Numbered from the stretch's first letter, positions 1 to 12,416 are shown. The stretch is 64,000 nt of DNA from Pseudomonas frederiksbergensis (GCF_003732665.1 NZ_MOBP01000009.1:86622-150621), one strand, 5' to 3'. Translations and numbers: made by a program. Notes: generated from the letters alone by a model not told the origin.

Positions 1-2397
<2,397 letters not shown>

Positions 2398-2832
2398 GAG
2401 AAGCCTGATTCCTTTTTCTGGTGAAACTTCGTCACATCCATATGGGACGAACGAAGCTCGCCGACGCAGGCTGAGTGCCATGCACCGACTTACGACAAAT
2501 CAACGAGTTATGCCATGGATCTGCGCAGTAAAGACAACCCCGCGGGGCTGCCTCGGAAAACGCCGGATGTTATCACAAGAGCCGCCACGCACCTATCCCC
2601 CTGATGCGCATGGAGCATAGTTAGTTGACCGGTGACAGGCTTAAAGGGGACGAGAGAGGCTTAGAGCCGTGGTGAATGCAGATTTTGGGGCAGGATCAGG
2701 GCTGTTTGTTGGCTGTAGGGCCTATTCGCGAGCAAGCCCGCTCCCACATTTGACCTTATTCCCATGAAAGGACTCGGTCACCTGTGGTAGCGGGCTTGCT
2801 CGCGAAGGCGTTTTAACTGACAACAAATTCCG
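2398..2832. other. gyrA upstream region
   Basis: Non-coding gap between mtnA and gyrA. It must hold the gyrA promoter and leader on the minus strand, but I could not pick a convincing -35/-10 pair. It contains a GC-rich palindrome (CCCCGCGGGG near 2540) and a family-A REP pair at 2724-2810. The short ORFs here have no supporting features. Confidence 0.5.
2724..2810. repeat. REP pair, family A
   Basis: Two inverted copies of the GAGCGGGCTTGCTCGCGAA-type palindrome. The right arm has TGTGGTAGCG instead of TGTGGGAGCG. It lies between mtnA and gyrA. Confidence 0.9.
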
Positions 2833-3909
2833 TCAATGCAGACGCTTGCGGCACATCAACTGGGCCATTTTTGCGGTATCCGGCCGTTCAACGATGCCCT
2901 TCTCGGTAACGATCGCATCGATCAGGTCCGCCGGCGTTACGTCAAACACCGGGTTGAACGCCTCGACATCCGCGCCGATCCGCTTGCCACCGACGTCCAG
3001 CAACTCGCTGCCGTCGCGCTCTTCGATAGGAATGTCGTCGCCACTGGCCAGGTTCATGTCGATGGTCGAACTCGGCGCCACCACCATGAAACGCACGCCG
3101 TGGTGCATGGCGCTCACCGCCAGTTGATAGGTGCCGATCTTGTTCGCTACGTCGCCATTGGCGGTGATGCGATCAGCACCGACGATCACCCAGGTGATGC
3201 CTTTGGTTTTCATGATGTGCGCGGCGGCGGAGTCGGCATTGAGGGTCACGGGAATGCCTTCGTTGGCCAATTCCCACGCGGTCAAGCGCGAGCCTTGCAG
3301 CCATGGACGGGTTTCGTCGGCGTAGACGCGCTCGACCATACCTTCGATAAACGCACCGCGAATCACCCCCAGCGCCGTGCCGAAGCCGCCGGTGGCCAAA
3401 GCACCGGTGTTGCAATGGGTCAGGATTGCCTGGGCGTTGCCCTGGTGTTTGCGGATCAAGTCCACACCCAGTTGGGCCATGGTCAGGTTGGCTTCGCGAT
3501 CACTTTCGTGAATGGCGATGGCCTCCGCCTCCAGTGCTGCCAGAGGGTCGGCATCTTCCTTGAGGCGGTCCAGGCGATCGCGCATGCGGCCCAGGGCCCA
3601 GAACAGGTTCACCGCCGTTGGCCGTGAATCGGCGAGCAACGCGTAATCCTCTTCCCACTCGGCCTGCCAGTCACCGCCCTCGGCAATCCGGGCGCGGGCT
3701 GACAGCACCATGGCATAGGCGGCGCTGATGCCAATTGCCGGCGCGCCGCGCACCACCATCGAGCGAATGGCCTCGGCCACGCCGGCGGCGCTGGTATAGG
3801 CGATCCAGGTTTCCTCGAACGGCAGAATCCGCTGATCCAGCAGGTACAGGGCGCCATCACGCCAATCGATGGCCTTTACCTTCTCCGCAGCCAACAGTCG
3901 ATCGCGCAT
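2833..3909 (-). CDS. mtnA: S-methyl-5-thioribose-1-phosphate isomerase
   Basis: Converts 5-methylthioribose-1-phosphate to 5-methylthioribulose-1-phosphate in methionine salvage. The product is 358 aa, the usual family length, starting [10 protein letters not shown]. The reading frame stays open upstream, but those residues are unlike the family. The conserved active-site cysteine is C166 (THCNTGALA) and the aspartate is D246 ([11 protein letters not shown]). The C-terminus MCRKRLH is also typical of pseudomonads. It is divergent from the MTA deaminase gene, 108 bp away, which acts earlier in the same salvage route. Confidence 0.97.
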   Translation of the reverse strand: MRDRLLAAEKVKAIDWRDGALYLLDQRILPFEETWIAYTSAAGVAEAIRSMVVRGAPAIGISAAYAMVLSARARIAEGGDWQAEWEEDYALLADSRPTAVNLFWALGRMRDRLDRLKEDADPLAALEAEAIAIHESDREANLTMAQLGVDLIRKHQGNAQAILTHCNTGALATGGFGTALGVIRGAFIEGMVERVYADETRPWLQGSRLTAWELANEGIPVTLNADSAAAHIMKTKGITWVIVGADRITANGDVANKIGTYQLAVSAMHHGVRFMVVAPSSTIDMNLASGDDIPIEERDGSELLDVGGKRIGADVEAFNPVFDVTPADLIDAIVTEKGIVERPDTAKMAQLMCRKRLH

Positions 3910-4017
3910 CCCACACCCCGCACTCATGAACAAAAGCCGCCGATTATAGCGATCCCCCCGCGAAGACGCTCGGGTATACTTCGCCATCCTTTACAAAAGC
4001 ACTGGAACCGACCCTCG

Positions 4018-5352
4018 ATGCCCAAACCTGCCGTTGCGCTCGACCTATTATTGCTGCCGACCTGGCTGGTCCCCGTCGAACCTGCTGGCGTGGTCCTCAA
4101 AGAGCACGGCCTGGGCATCCGCGACGGTCGTATCGTGTTTATAGGCCCCCGTGCCGAAGCGCTGAAGTGTAACGCGACCGAAGTCCGCGAGTTGCCGGAT
4201 GTTCTGCTCGCCCCCGGCCTGATCAACGCCCATGGCCACGCGGCGATGACGCTGTTCCGTGGCCTGGCCGACGATTTGCCGTTGATGACCTGGCTGGAAA
4301 ACCACATCTGGCCGGCCGAGGCCAAGTGGGTCGACGAAGCATTCGTGCGCGATGGCACGGATCTGGCGATTGCCGAACAAATAAAAGGTGGCATCACCTG
4401 CTTCTCTGACATGTATTTCTTCCCGAAGGTTGCCAGCGAGCGGGTGCACAACAGCGGCATTCGCGCGCAAATCGCGATTCCGATCCTCGATTTCCCGATC
4501 CCGGGTGCGGCCACGGCAGATGAAGCCATTCGTCAGGGCGTCGAACTGTTCGGCGATTTGAAGCATCACGAGCGCATCAAGATTACATTCGGCCCCCACG
4601 CGCCCTACACCGTGGGCGACGAAAACCTGGAGAAAATCCGGGTGATCGCCGAAGAGCTGGACGCGGCGATTCACATGCACGTCCACGAAACCGCCTTCGA
4701 AGTCCAGCAATCGGTGGAGCAACGCGGCGAGCGCCCGCTGGCCCGCCTCGGGCGCCTGGGCTTACTCGGGCCGCGCTTCCAGGCGGTTCACATGACCCAG
4801 ATCAGCGATGAAGACCTGGCCTTGCTGGTAGAAAGCAACACCACGGTGATTCACTGCCCGGAATCGAACCTGAAGCTGGCCAGCGGCTTCTGCCCGGTGG
4901 AACGCCTGTGGCAGGCCGGGGTGAACGTTGCCGTCGGCACCGATGGCGCGGCCAGCAATAATGACCTGGACCTGCTCGGCGAAACCCGCACCGCTGCGTT
5001 GCTGGCCAAGGCTGTCGCTGGCTCGGCCACGGCGCTGGATGCCCACCGTGCGTTGCGCATGGCCACCCTCAACGGTGCACGGGCGCTGGGGATCGAGGCT
5101 GAAGTCGGCTCGCTGGAAATCGGCAAGGCTGCGGACATCGTCGCGTTCGACCTGTCCGGCCTGGCCCAGCAACCGATCTACGACCCGGTTTCGCAATTGA
5201 TCTATGCCACTGGCCGCGACTGTGTGAAACACGTTTGGGTCGCCGGCAAGCAACTGCTCGACGACAAGCGCCTGACGCGCCTGGATGAAGCACAACTGTG
5301 CGCCACGGCCAAGGCCTGGGGCCAGCGCATCAGCGGACACACCGAATCGTAA
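4018..5352 (+). CDS. mtaD: 5'-methylthioadenosine deaminase (TRZ/ATZ amidohydrolase)
   Basis: A 444-aa amidohydrolase-superfamily protein, collinear with the P. aeruginosa PA3170 type, which is known to deaminate methylthioadenosine to methylthioinosine. Metal-binding features are H72-G-H74 (NAHGHAAM), MHVHET near residue 223, VHMTQ near 260 and GTDGAASNN near 308. S-adenosylhomocysteine or related purines could also be substrates. It precedes ubiG by 58 bp on the same strand and faces mtnA. Deaminase, then MTI phosphorylase (not in this window), then MtnA would form the pseudomonad MTA salvage route. The assignment is firm; substrate preference is inferred from the family. Confidence 0.9.
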   Translation: MPKPAVALDLLLLPTWLVPVEPAGVVLKEHGLGIRDGRIVFIGPRAEALKCNATEVRELPDVLLAPGLINAHGHAAMTLFRGLADDLPLMTWLENHIWPAEAKWVDEAFVRDGTDLAIAEQIKGGITCFSDMYFFPKVASERVHNSGIRAQIAIPILDFPIPGAATADEAIRQGVELFGDLKHHERIKITFGPHAPYTVGDENLEKIRVIAEELDAAIHMHVHETAFEVQQSVEQRGERPLARLGRLGLLGPRFQAVHMTQISDEDLALLVESNTTVIHCPESNLKLASGFCPVERLWQAGVNVAVGTDGAASNNDLDLLGETRTAALLAKAVAGSATALDAHRALRMATLNGARALGIEAEVGSLEIGKAADIVAFDLSGLAQQPIYDPVSQLIYATGRDCVKHVWVAGKQLLDDKRLTRLDEAQLCATAKAWGQRISGHTES

Positions 5353-5410
5353 GCACCTCGGGCGCAAACCCGGGGCAACAGGATTTTTCAAGTTTTAGAG
5401 GACTTAAACC

Positions 5411-6109
5411 ATGAGCAACGTCGACTACGCCGAAATCGCCAAATTCGAAGCCCTGGCCCATCGCTGGTGGGACCGCGAAAGCGAGTTCAAACCCCTGCAC
5501 GACATCAATCCGCTGCGGGTCAACTGGATTGACGAACGGGTCAACCTGGCCGGCAAGAAAGTCCTCGACGTCGGTTGCGGCGGCGGCATCCTCAGCGAAG
5601 CCATGGCCCAGCGCGGCGCTACGGTCATGGGTATCGACATGGGCGAAGCACCACTGGCGGTCGCGCAATTGCATCAACTGGAATCCGGCGTGACGGTCGA
5701 GTACCGGCAGATCACCGCCGAAGCCCTGGCCGAAGAGATGCCCGAGCAGTTCGACGTGGTCACCTGCCTGGAAATGCTCGAACACGTACCAGACCCGTCC
5801 TCGGTGATCCGCGCCTGCTTCCAAATGGTCAAACCCGGCGGCCAGGTGTTCTTCTCCACGATCAACCGCAACCCGAAGGCGTACCTGTTCGCAATCATCG
5901 GCGCCGAATACATCATGAAGCTGCTGCCGCGTGGCACTCACGACTTCAAGAAATTCATCCGCCCGTCCGAGCTGGGGGCCTGGAGCCGCATGGCCGGCCT
6001 GACCGTCAAGGACATCATCGGCCTGACGTACAACCCGCTGACCAAGCACTACAAACTGGCGGCCGACGTGGACGTCAACTACATGATCCAGACCCTGCGC
6101 GAGGAGTAA
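5411..6109 (+). CDS. ubiG: Ubiquinone biosynthesis O-methyltransferase UbiG
   Basis: SAM-dependent enzyme that performs both O-methylations of ubiquinone synthesis (3-demethylubiquinol and the earlier 2-polyprenyl-6-hydroxyphenol step). The product is 232 aa, family length. SAM motif I, LDVGCGGG, is at about residues 52-59, and the conserved [12 protein letters not shown] and YNP segments follow in the C-terminal half. A good ribosome site (AGAGGA) precedes the ATG. mupP follows after 4 bp, so the two are almost certainly cotranscribed. Confidence 0.97.
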   Translation: MSNVDYAEIAKFEALAHRWWDRESEFKPLHDINPLRVNWIDERVNLAGKKVLDVGCGGGILSEAMAQRGATVMGIDMGEAPLAVAQLHQLESGVTVEYRQITAEALAEEMPEQFDVVTCLEMLEHVPDPSSVIRACFQMVKPGGQVFFSTINRNPKAYLFAIIGAEYIMKLLPRGTHDFKKFIRPSELGAWSRMAGLTVKDIIGLTYNPLTKHYKLAADVDVNYMIQTLREE

Positions 6110-6113
6110 GCCG

Positions 6114-6785
6114 ATGCGAATCAGAGCAGTCCTTTTCGACATGGACGGCACCCTGCTCGACACCGCGCCGGACTTCATTGCCATCTGCCAGGCGATGCGT
6201 GCAGAGCGCGGTTTGCCGCCGATTAACGACAAGCACATTCGCGACGAGATCTCCGGCGGCGCCAAGGCGATGGTCGCGGTGACCTTCTCCATGGACCCGG
6301 AATCCCCGGGGTTCGAGGAATTGCGCCTGGAGTTCCTGGAGCGTTACCTCAAGGATTGTGCGGTACACAGCAAACTCTTCGACGGCATGGGCGAACTGCT
6401 GGCCGACATTGAAAAAGCCCACCTGATCTGGGGCGTGGTCACCAACAAGCCGCTGCGTTTTGCCGAACCGATCATGCAGCAGTTGGGATTGGCCGAGCGC
6501 TCGGCGCTGCTGATCTGTCCGGACCATGTGAAGAACAGCAAACCGGACCCGGAGCCGTTGATCCTGGCGTGCAAGATGCTCGACCTCGATCCGGCCAGCG
6601 TGCTGTTTGTCGGCGATGACCTGCGGGATATCGAGTCGGGCCGCGATGCCGGCACCAAGACCGCCGCCGTGACCTATGGCTATATCCATCCGGACGACAA
6701 CCCGCGGCATTGGGGGGCGGATGTGGTGGTGGATCATCCGCTGGAGTTGCGCAAGGTGCTCGATAGCGCGCTGTGTAGCTGCTAA
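6114..6785 (+). CDS. mupP: N-acetylmuramic acid 6-phosphate phosphatase MupP
   Basis: HAD-superfamily phosphatase of 223 aa. The nucleophile motif is FDMDGTLLD (D9, D11). Motif II is VVTNKP, motif III has the lysine in KPDPEP, and motif IV is FVGDDLRD. In Pseudomonas the protein between ubiG and the YciK-like SDR is MupP, which dephosphorylates MurNAc-6-P in the recycling route that bypasses de novo UDP-MurNAc synthesis and contributes to intrinsic fosfomycin resistance. The family also contains phosphoglycolate phosphatase (Gph), an older annotation for the same proteins. Context favours MupP. Confidence 0.9.
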   Translation: MRIRAVLFDMDGTLLDTAPDFIAICQAMRAERGLPPINDKHIRDEISGGAKAMVAVTFSMDPESPGFEELRLEFLERYLKDCAVHSKLFDGMGELLADIEKAHLIWGVVTNKPLRFAEPIMQQLGLAERSALLICPDHVKNSKPDPEPLILACKMLDLDPASVLFVGDDLRDIESGRDAGTKTAAVTYGYIHPDDNPRHWGADVVVDHPLELRKVLDSALCSC

Positions 6786-6825
6786 GAATCGATTTTCCAA
6801 TCCCGGGCTCGGGTTGTCGGCGCTG

Positions 6826-6896
6826 ACGCCTTCGCGAGCAAGCCCGCTCCCACATGGATTTCGCTTTACCTGTGGGAGCGGGCTTGCTCGCGAATG
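6826..6896. repeat. REP pair, family A
   Basis: Inverted GAGCGGGCTTGCTCGCGAA-type palindromes with a short spacer between mupP and the yciK-like gene. Read-through of the right half creates a false N-terminal extension of the next ORF. Confidence 0.9.
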
Positions 6897-6937
6897 GCCA
6901 CGCCGCGGTCTGCACTCTGATTTGTAGAGGTTTTTTT

Positions 6938-7678
6938 ATGTTTGATTATTCCGCCCGCCCTGAATTGCTCAAGGACCGGGTCATCCTGGTCACTGGCGCG
7001 GGCCGTGGTATCGGCGCCGCTGCCGCGAAAACCTACGCCGCCCACGGCGCTACCGTGCTGTTGCTGGGCAAGACCGAAGCCAACCTGACGCAGGTCTACG
7101 ACGAAATCGAAGCGGCCGGTCACCCGCAACCGGCGGTGATCCCGTTCAACCTGGAAACTGCCCTGCCCCATCAATACGATGAGCTGGCGGCGATGATCGA
7201 GAGCGAGTTCGGCCATCTCGATGGTCTGCTGCACAACGCCTCGATCATCGGCCCGCGCACGCCGATCGAGCAGTTGTCCGGCGAAAACTTCATGCGCGTC
7301 ATGCACGTCAACGTCAACGCCATGTTCATGCTCACCAGCACGTTGCTGCCGCTGCTCAAGCTGTCCCAGGACGCCTCGGTGGTGTTCACTTCCAGCAGCG
7401 TCGGGCGCAAGGGTCGGGCGTATTGGGGCGCTTATGGCGTCTCCAAGTTTGCCACCGAAGGGCTGATGCAAACCTTGGCCGATGAAGTCGACACCGTGGC
7501 CCCGGTGCGCTCCAACAGCATCAACCCCGGCGCCACCCGCACCAGCATGCGCGCCCAGGCCTATCCGGGTGAAAACCCGCTGAACAACCCGACGCCCGAA
7601 GAGATCATGCCGGTTTACCTGTACCTGATGGGCCCGGACAGCACGGGCATCAATGGCCAGGCGTTCAACGCCCAGTAA
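6938..7678 (+). CDS. yciK: YciK-family short-chain oxidoreductase
   Basis: A 246-aa classical SDR. The NAD(P)-binding motif TGAGRGIG is at about residues 19-26, NNA is replaced by HNAS in the conserved LHNASIIG segment, and the catalytic Ser and YxxxK are in SSSVGRKG...AYGVSK. The ATG at 6938 is chosen because the upstream frame is REP sequence. The substrate is unknown. It follows mupP by 152 bp and is probably read from the same direction. Family membership is clear; the physiological role is not. Confidence 0.85.
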   Translation: MFDYSARPELLKDRVILVTGAGRGIGAAAAKTYAAHGATVLLLGKTEANLTQVYDEIEAAGHPQPAVIPFNLETALPHQYDELAAMIESEFGHLDGLLHNASIIGPRTPIEQLSGENFMRVMHVNVNAMFMLTSTLLPLLKLSQDASVVFTSSSVGRKGRAYWGAYGVSKFATEGLMQTLADEVDTVAPVRSNSINPGATRTSMRAQAYPGENPLNNPTPEEIMPVYLYLMGPDSTGINGQAFNAQ

Positions 7679-7695
7679 CGCCGCACGTCGCTTTT

Positions 7696-7723
7696 GTGCC
7701 GCGGCATTTATTTGCCGCGGCAC
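7696..7723 (+). terminator. Perfect 11-bp hairpin after yciK
   Basis: Arms GTGCCGCGGCA and TGCCGCGGCAC flank a TTTATT loop. The stem is strong, but no T-run follows, so it may stabilise the yciK transcript end or stop ribosomes and RNase rather than act as a classical intrinsic terminator. Confidence 0.55.
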
Positions 7724-7761
7724 GCCATATCCGCTGCAACTTGCGCCCTTTCCAGTCAAAC

Positions 7762-7790
7762 AAATGCCGCTGCCTCCAACGGCATTTTCT
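7762..7790 (+). terminator. Possible terminator downstream of yciK
   Basis: Arms AAATGCCG and CGGCATTT with a 10-nt loop, followed by a short TTTTCT stretch. It is weaker than the preceding hairpin but has a U-rich tail. Confidence 0.5.
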
Positions 7791-8051
7791 CAGAACCGCT
7801 CTAATCCAATGATTTTGAACGGCTTTTATCCGAATGAACCGAATGGCACGACTTTCGCTCTAATTTTGTTCAGACAGCAGTGTGAAAGCAGTTGGCGGCG
7901 GCGCCTGAGTCGGGAGGTTCCTTATCTTCGACAAAGCGGACTAAACTCGTACCAAATGTCCTACGGGACTGATGGACCAGTATGACGCGCAGCCCAAAGC
8001 CGCTCTCACCCAGCCTGTAAGACAGCCTTACTGCTTAGGGGCTCACGCCAT

Positions 8052-8978
8052 ATGAAATCACCTTCCCAGACCAACGCAATTGACTTCGATAGCGCCAAAT
8101 TGCAACGCCTGGGCTTTGGTCAGCAGCCTCCTCTCCTGGAGCGGCCGGTCAGCCTCGCGCAATTGCGCCAGCAACTGGGCCTGCAACTGCAAACCAGTCT
8201 TGAGCCGCAACGCATTCTCGGGCTCTTTTTCCGTGAAATTCAGCGCCTCGTGCCACTGGACGCCTTGAGCTACCAGCACAAGACCAGTGACTTGCGCCTG
8301 GAATTCGGTCAACGCGGTCATCATTCGGTCAGCTACAGCCTGAGCCATGAAGGTGAACATCTCGGTGAGCTGGTGTTCCGCCGCAATCAGCGTTTCAACG
8401 AGCAGGAACAGGGCAACCTGGAGTCGCTGCTGTCGGCGCTGCTGTATCCGATGCGCAACGCCCTGCTCTACCGCGCCGCGACCCAAAGCGCCCTGCGCGA
8501 TCCGTTGACCGGCACCGGCAACCGCGTCGCCATGGACCAGACCCTGGAACGGGAAATCGAAATGTCGCGCCGGCATTTGCAGCCGTTGTCGTTGCTGATG
8601 CTGGATATCGATCATTTCAAACGGGTCAATGACAGTCACGGGCACAGCGCTGGCGATGAAGTGCTGAAGAACGTCGCCGCCTCGATCAAGGGTCAGTTGC
8701 GTAACGTGGACATGGTGTTTCGGTTTGGTGGCGAGGAGTTTTTGATTCTGCTGTCCAACACCTCCCGGGAAGCGGCGGCCATGGTCGGCGAACGCCTGCG
8801 TTCTGCGGCGCAGGCCCAGGAATATATTGCCGATGGTCAATCGATCGAATTGACGGTCAGCCTGGGTTGCTCGACGTTGCTGCCGGGCGAGTCGGCCGAG
8901 AGTCTGCTGCGTCGGGCTGACAGCGCGTTGTATGTAGCCAAGCGCGAGGGGCGTAATCGGTTGGCGATGGCGGGCTAA
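8052..8978 (+). CDS. Diguanylate cyclase (GAF-like + GGEEF)
   Basis: Makes cyclic di-GMP from two GTP. The product is 308 aa and soluble. Residues about 40-140 look like a small GAF-type sensory domain. The GGDEF domain follows from about 145 (DPLTGTGNR), with active-site GGEEF at 226-230. An inhibitory I-site RNVD (217-220) lies exactly five residues before it, so product inhibition is expected. There are no membrane segments. It resembles P. aeruginosa PA3177 in architecture and neighbourhood. The long upstream leader suggests regulated expression. Confidence 0.92.
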   Translation: MKSPSQTNAIDFDSAKLQRLGFGQQPPLLERPVSLAQLRQQLGLQLQTSLEPQRILGLFFREIQRLVPLDALSYQHKTSDLRLEFGQRGHHSVSYSLSHEGEHLGELVFRRNQRFNEQEQGNLESLLSALLYPMRNALLYRAATQSALRDPLTGTGNRVAMDQTLEREIEMSRRHLQPLSLLMLDIDHFKRVNDSHGHSAGDEVLKNVAASIKGQLRNVDMVFRFGGEEFLILLSNTSREAAAMVGERLRSAAQAQEYIADGQSIELTVSLGCSTLLPGESAESLLRRADSALYVAKREGRNRLAMAG

Positions 8979-9001
8979 TTTTTCAAGGGCAACACAAAAC
9001 A

Positions 9002-9095
9002 GTGTGGGAGCGGGCTTGCTCGCGAATGCGATCTGTCAGTCGACTTAATTAGTGACTGTCAGTCCGTCTTCGCGAGCAAGCCCGCTCCCACATTT
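9002..9095. repeat. REP pair, family A
   Basis: Two inverted family-A palindromes between the convergent cyclase gene and the TenA-like gene. Confidence 0.9.
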
Positions 9096-9115
9096 GGTTT
9101 TGAGTTGCAGTTGGA

Positions 9116-9910
9116 TCAGCTTTCAGCCAATGCCATCCGTTCGCGAGCTACCGGCACCCGTTCCGCGTGTTCCTGCTGCATGCAGCGCTCCAGGAACAGG
9201 AACATGTAGTCGTAGCTCTTGCACACCGCCTGGCGCAATTCCACTTGCAGGGCTTTGCTCGGGTTGTTGCCGGCCAGGGTGCAGATGATTTCCAGCGCTT
9301 CCCACGGGTGAGCGTCGTCGTACTGGGCGTGCATCTTCAGCCATTTCATGGCCCGCTTGCGTTCTTCCTCGGGGAAAGCCGCCGCGTAAACACCTGTGGA
9401 ACAGACCAGCGCCGACCACTCCCCGGTCGCGCCTTCAATGGCGTAGTTGGTCGCAGCGATAGCCACAATCAGCGAATCCGCCGAACTGGTGTGCCAGCAC
9501 CAATGACTCAAGGCATGCAGTTCCGGCGCCACTTGCTGGGCTTGCAGATCTTCCAGGCTGACACCGTGAGCCCGGCTCCAGTGCACCCAGTAATCGGCGT
9601 GGTTAAGTTCGACACGAATGTTACGCATCAGCCAGCGCCGCGCCATGTCTTCGCCGGGGTGGCGGGCAAAGCGGGTCTTGGTGAGATTCTGTGCCATATA
9701 TAACGCGAACTGCTCGACCACCGGCCAGCCACCTATCAGGTACTGGCGCATGGTTTTTGCGCTGAGTTTGTTATCTCGCATGCGCTGATACAGTTCGTGT
9801 TCGACAACCCGGCGTTTACTCTCGCTGCAATCCTGGATCAACTGTTGTGCCCAGGCGGGATAACTTGCAGCTTCCATGAGTGGTCCGGTTCGGTTGAATG
9901 TGTCGATCAC
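9116..9910 (-). CDS. TenA/PqqC-like (haem-oxygenase fold) protein
   Basis: A 264-aa helical protein of the TenA/PqqC/iron-containing redox superfamily. Recognisable segments are MRQYLIGGWPVVEQFALYMA, RVELNHADYWVHW and AIAATNYAIEGATGEWS. These carry the E/H/D residues that line the cofactor or metal pocket in such proteins. The start is GTG at 9910, with AAGGAG seven bases upstream. It is often annotated as a TenA-family regulator, but TenA proteins are enzymes (thiaminase or metal oxidase-like), and no DNA-binding domain is visible. Substrate unknown. It lies between two c-di-GMP genes. Confidence 0.75.
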   Translation of the reverse strand: MIDTFNRTGPLMEAASYPAWAQQLIQDCSESKRRVVEHELYQRMRDNKLSAKTMRQYLIGGWPVVEQFALYMAQNLTKTRFARHPGEDMARRWLMRNIRVELNHADYWVHWSRAHGVSLEDLQAQQVAPELHALSHWCWHTSSADSLIVAIAATNYAIEGATGEWSALVCSTGVYAAAFPEEERKRAMKWLKMHAQYDDAHPWEALEIICTLAGNNPSKALQVELRQAVCKSYDYMFLFLERCMQQEHAERVPVARERMALAES

Positions 9911-9956
9911 TGTTCGGCTCCTTTTGATTTGTGATTGTACGGATCAGCAAGAGATT

Positions 9957-12416
9957 TCAACGGAACGTGCCAGGCGCCTTGAATAACAGAGGCTGCGGTC
10001 TGGCGGGACGACTTTGCAAGCTGTCACAGGTAAACAATTGCGGGCGTTCTATGACATACCCTTGAGCGTAATCCACACCGATTTCGAGCAATGCCTGCTC
10101 GATCTGGGGTGTCTCCACAAACTCGGCAATGGTGCGCTTACCCATGACATGACCGATGTGGTTAATCACCTCGACCATAGCGCGGTTAATCGGGTCGTCC
10201 AGCATGTCCTTTACGAAACTCCCGTCGATCTTCAAGAAGTCTACAGGTAAATGTTTCAAGTAAGCGAACGAGGACATTCCGGCGCAAAAGTCATCAAGTG
10301 AAAAGTGGCAACCTAAACCCTTGAGTTCATTAATAAATCTGATTGCACTTCCCAAATTGGAAATAGCGCTGGTTTCTGTAATTTCAAAACAAATCATTTC
10401 AGGAGGAATAGCGTAAGTAACAAACTGTTCACGCAGGAAGTCCAGGAACGCCTCATCTCCGATAGTAATGCCTGAAAGATTAATCGCACACATGGCCAAC
10501 GGACCTTTGCGCTGTTCAGCAATACATTGGGCAATGATCTTGAATACATTCTCCACGACCCAGCGATCCAGCGACGTCATCAGGCCATAACGCTCGGCGG
10601 CCGGAATGAAACTGTCGGGCAAGATCATGCGCCCGGCCTCGTCATGCAGACGCAACAGTATTTCGATGTGCCCACCACCGTGCTCGACATGCCCCAAAGG
10701 CGCGATTTCCTGGGCATACAGGCAGAAGCGGTTCTCCTCCAGCGCCATGTGCAAGCGTTGCACCCAAGCCATTTCACCGAAGCGCAGGGAAAGTTCCGAG
10801 TCGTCGGCATGGTAGACCTGCACCCGGTTGCGGCCCTTTTCCTTGGCCATGTAACAGGCCATATCGGCGGCGCGCAGCGAGGATTCGAGGGTGGTCGGGG
10901 TTTGCGCGACGTGCACCAGGCCGATGCTCACGGTGGTCAGGAACGGCCGGCCCTTCCATACAAAGTGCAGGTTTTGCACGGTCTGGCGCAGCACCTCGGC
11001 AATTTTTTCCGCATGTTCCGGCGCACAGTTCTCCAACAGGATGCCGAACTCGTCGCCGCCCAGCCTGGCCAGGGTGTCGCCCTCACGCAGACCGGATTGC
11101 AGCAATGCGCAAATATGCCGCAGCAGCTCATCCCCCGCCGCGTGGCCGCAGGTGTCGTTGACCAGTTTGAACTGGTCCAGATCGAGGAACATCAAGGCGT
11201 GGCGCCCGGGCTGGCGCGTCAGGTTATGCAGCGCTTGCTCCAGGCGATATTCGAATTCGCGGCGGTTGGCCAATCCGGTCAAGGCATCGTGGGTGGCCTG
11301 CCAGGACAGGTTGGCGATGTATTGCCGTTCCTGGGTCATGTCATGCAGCACCAGCACCGTGCCGCTGACCTTGCCGGCATTGCGGATTGGCGCGCCGACC
11401 AAGGTTACCGACACGGTGCTGCCATCCAGGCGCTGGATCAATTTGGAATGCTCGCTGCCGCCGCTGAGCTTACCGCTGAGGATGTGTTCGATCAGGGTAA
11501 AACCGTCGGCCTGGGCATTCTCGTCCAACAGATTGAACAGCGCCGCCAGCGGCAGTCCCGTGGCCTGCTCGGCCTTCCAATGGGTCATGGCTTCGGCGGC
11601 CGGGTTCATGTAGGCAATCGCCCCTTCGACATCCGTGGTGATCACCCCGTCGCCAATCGACTGCAGGGTGATCTGTGCTCGGTCTTTCTCCAGTTGCAGG
11701 GCTTCGGCGAAGGCATGCCGCTGTTTAAGCAGTTTGTGGGTGCGCAGCAACGCCAGCACGATCAGCCCCAGCGCCGTGGCCAGGTTGGTCACCAGCAACA
11801 GCCGCAGAATCACCCGCGAGCCCTCGCCCAACGCATCGCTAAACGCCTTGGCCGCCGGGGTTACGCCGTCGTTGATCGCAAAAATCTGGTCTTTCCAGCG
11901 CTTGATGTCGGTAGCGGTAGCCTGATTGTCGACGATTTGCTGGTGCATCTCCCGGGCAACGTCATCCAGGCGCACCAGATAAGAATCGCCCACGGTCCAC
12001 AGATCAATGGCTTTTTCCAGATAACTGAAATGCCGGAAGTTCAAGTACAGCCAGATAACGCTGGAAACGTCGTCCGGATGGTTACCCCCCTTGAGAATCC
12101 CCACCCGTGCCGCTTCAAGATCCGGAGGCTGTTTATCCAGTGCCACCCGCAGCTCATGCCCGCCCTGAGGCACGGCAATGGCGTTCTGGTATTTGAGGAA
12201 AATCGCCTCGTCGCGGCTGTCGGCGTAGAGGTTGAGGTAATAGATGGCGTCTTTCTGGCCCTTGGACCACAGGCTTTCCCCGGCCACATAGCCGCGAACC
12301 GCCGACAGCACGTACAGGCTGACGCCACCGAGCAACGCTTGAAACAGCACGACGGCGATAAACGGCCAGACGATGCCCAACAATCGTGGCGTTCCGAGAG
12401 TCCGTTTTGGCTTCAT
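9957..12416 (-). CDS. Membrane GGDEF-EAL cyclic-di-GMP protein
   Basis: An 819-aa sensor with TM1 at about residues 13-35, a periplasmic helical domain to about 202, TM2 at about 203-227, a PAS domain at about 245-365, GGDEF at 370-535 and EAL at 545-790. The cyclase site GGDEF (about 453-457) is intact and has an I-site REGD five residues earlier. In the EAL domain the signature is EIL (E585), but the other metal and substrate positions persist: INLSG, EITET, LDDFCAGMSS (D708/D709) and LKIDGSFVK. It may therefore be bifunctional. The C-terminal tail after about 790 is proline/arginine rich. The ligand for the periplasmic domain is unknown. Confidence 0.88.
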   Translation of the reverse strand: MKPKRTLGTPRLLGIVWPFIAVVLFQALLGGVSLYVLSAVRGYVAGESLWSKGQKDAIYYLNLYADSRDEAIFLKYQNAIAVPQGGHELRVALDKQPPDLEAARVGILKGGNHPDDVSSVIWLYLNFRHFSYLEKAIDLWTVGDSYLVRLDDVAREMHQQIVDNQATATDIKRWKDQIFAINDGVTPAAKAFSDALGEGSRVILRLLLVTNLATALGLIVLALLRTHKLLKQRHAFAEALQLEKDRAQITLQSIGDGVITTDVEGAIAYMNPAAEAMTHWKAEQATGLPLAALFNLLDENAQADGFTLIEHILSGKLSGGSEHSKLIQRLDGSTVSVTLVGAPIRNAGKVSGTVLVLHDMTQERQYIANLSWQATHDALTGLANRREFEYRLEQALHNLTRQPGRHALMFLDLDQFKLVNDTCGHAAGDELLRHICALLQSGLREGDTLARLGGDEFGILLENCAPEHAEKIAEVLRQTVQNLHFVWKGRPFLTTVSIGLVHVAQTPTTLESSLRAADMACYMAKEKGRNRVQVYHADDSELSLRFGEMAWVQRLHMALEENRFCLYAQEIAPLGHVEHGGGHIEILLRLHDEAGRMILPDSFIPAAERYGLMTSLDRWVVENVFKIIAQCIAEQRKGPLAMCAINLSGITIGDEAFLDFLREQFVTYAIPPEMICFEITETSAISNLGSAIRFINELKGLGCHFSLDDFCAGMSSFAYLKHLPVDFLKIDGSFVKDMLDDPINRAMVEVINHIGHVMGKRTIAEFVETPQIEQALLEIGVDYAQGYVIERPQLFTCDSLQSRPARPQPLLFKAPGTFR

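Larger units (their letters stand above)
7679..8051. promoter_or_regulatory. Long leader upstream of the diguanylate cyclase gene
   Basis: A 373-bp gap with no credible ORF. It starts with a perfect hairpin (7696-7723) and a second weaker one (7762-7787). Closer to the cyclase gene there is an ACTAAACT element (about 7941-7948) that resembles a sigmaS-type -10, plus several GGA triplets that could be RsmA contacts. These last two are only suggestions; no -35 is clear. Confidence 0.4.
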
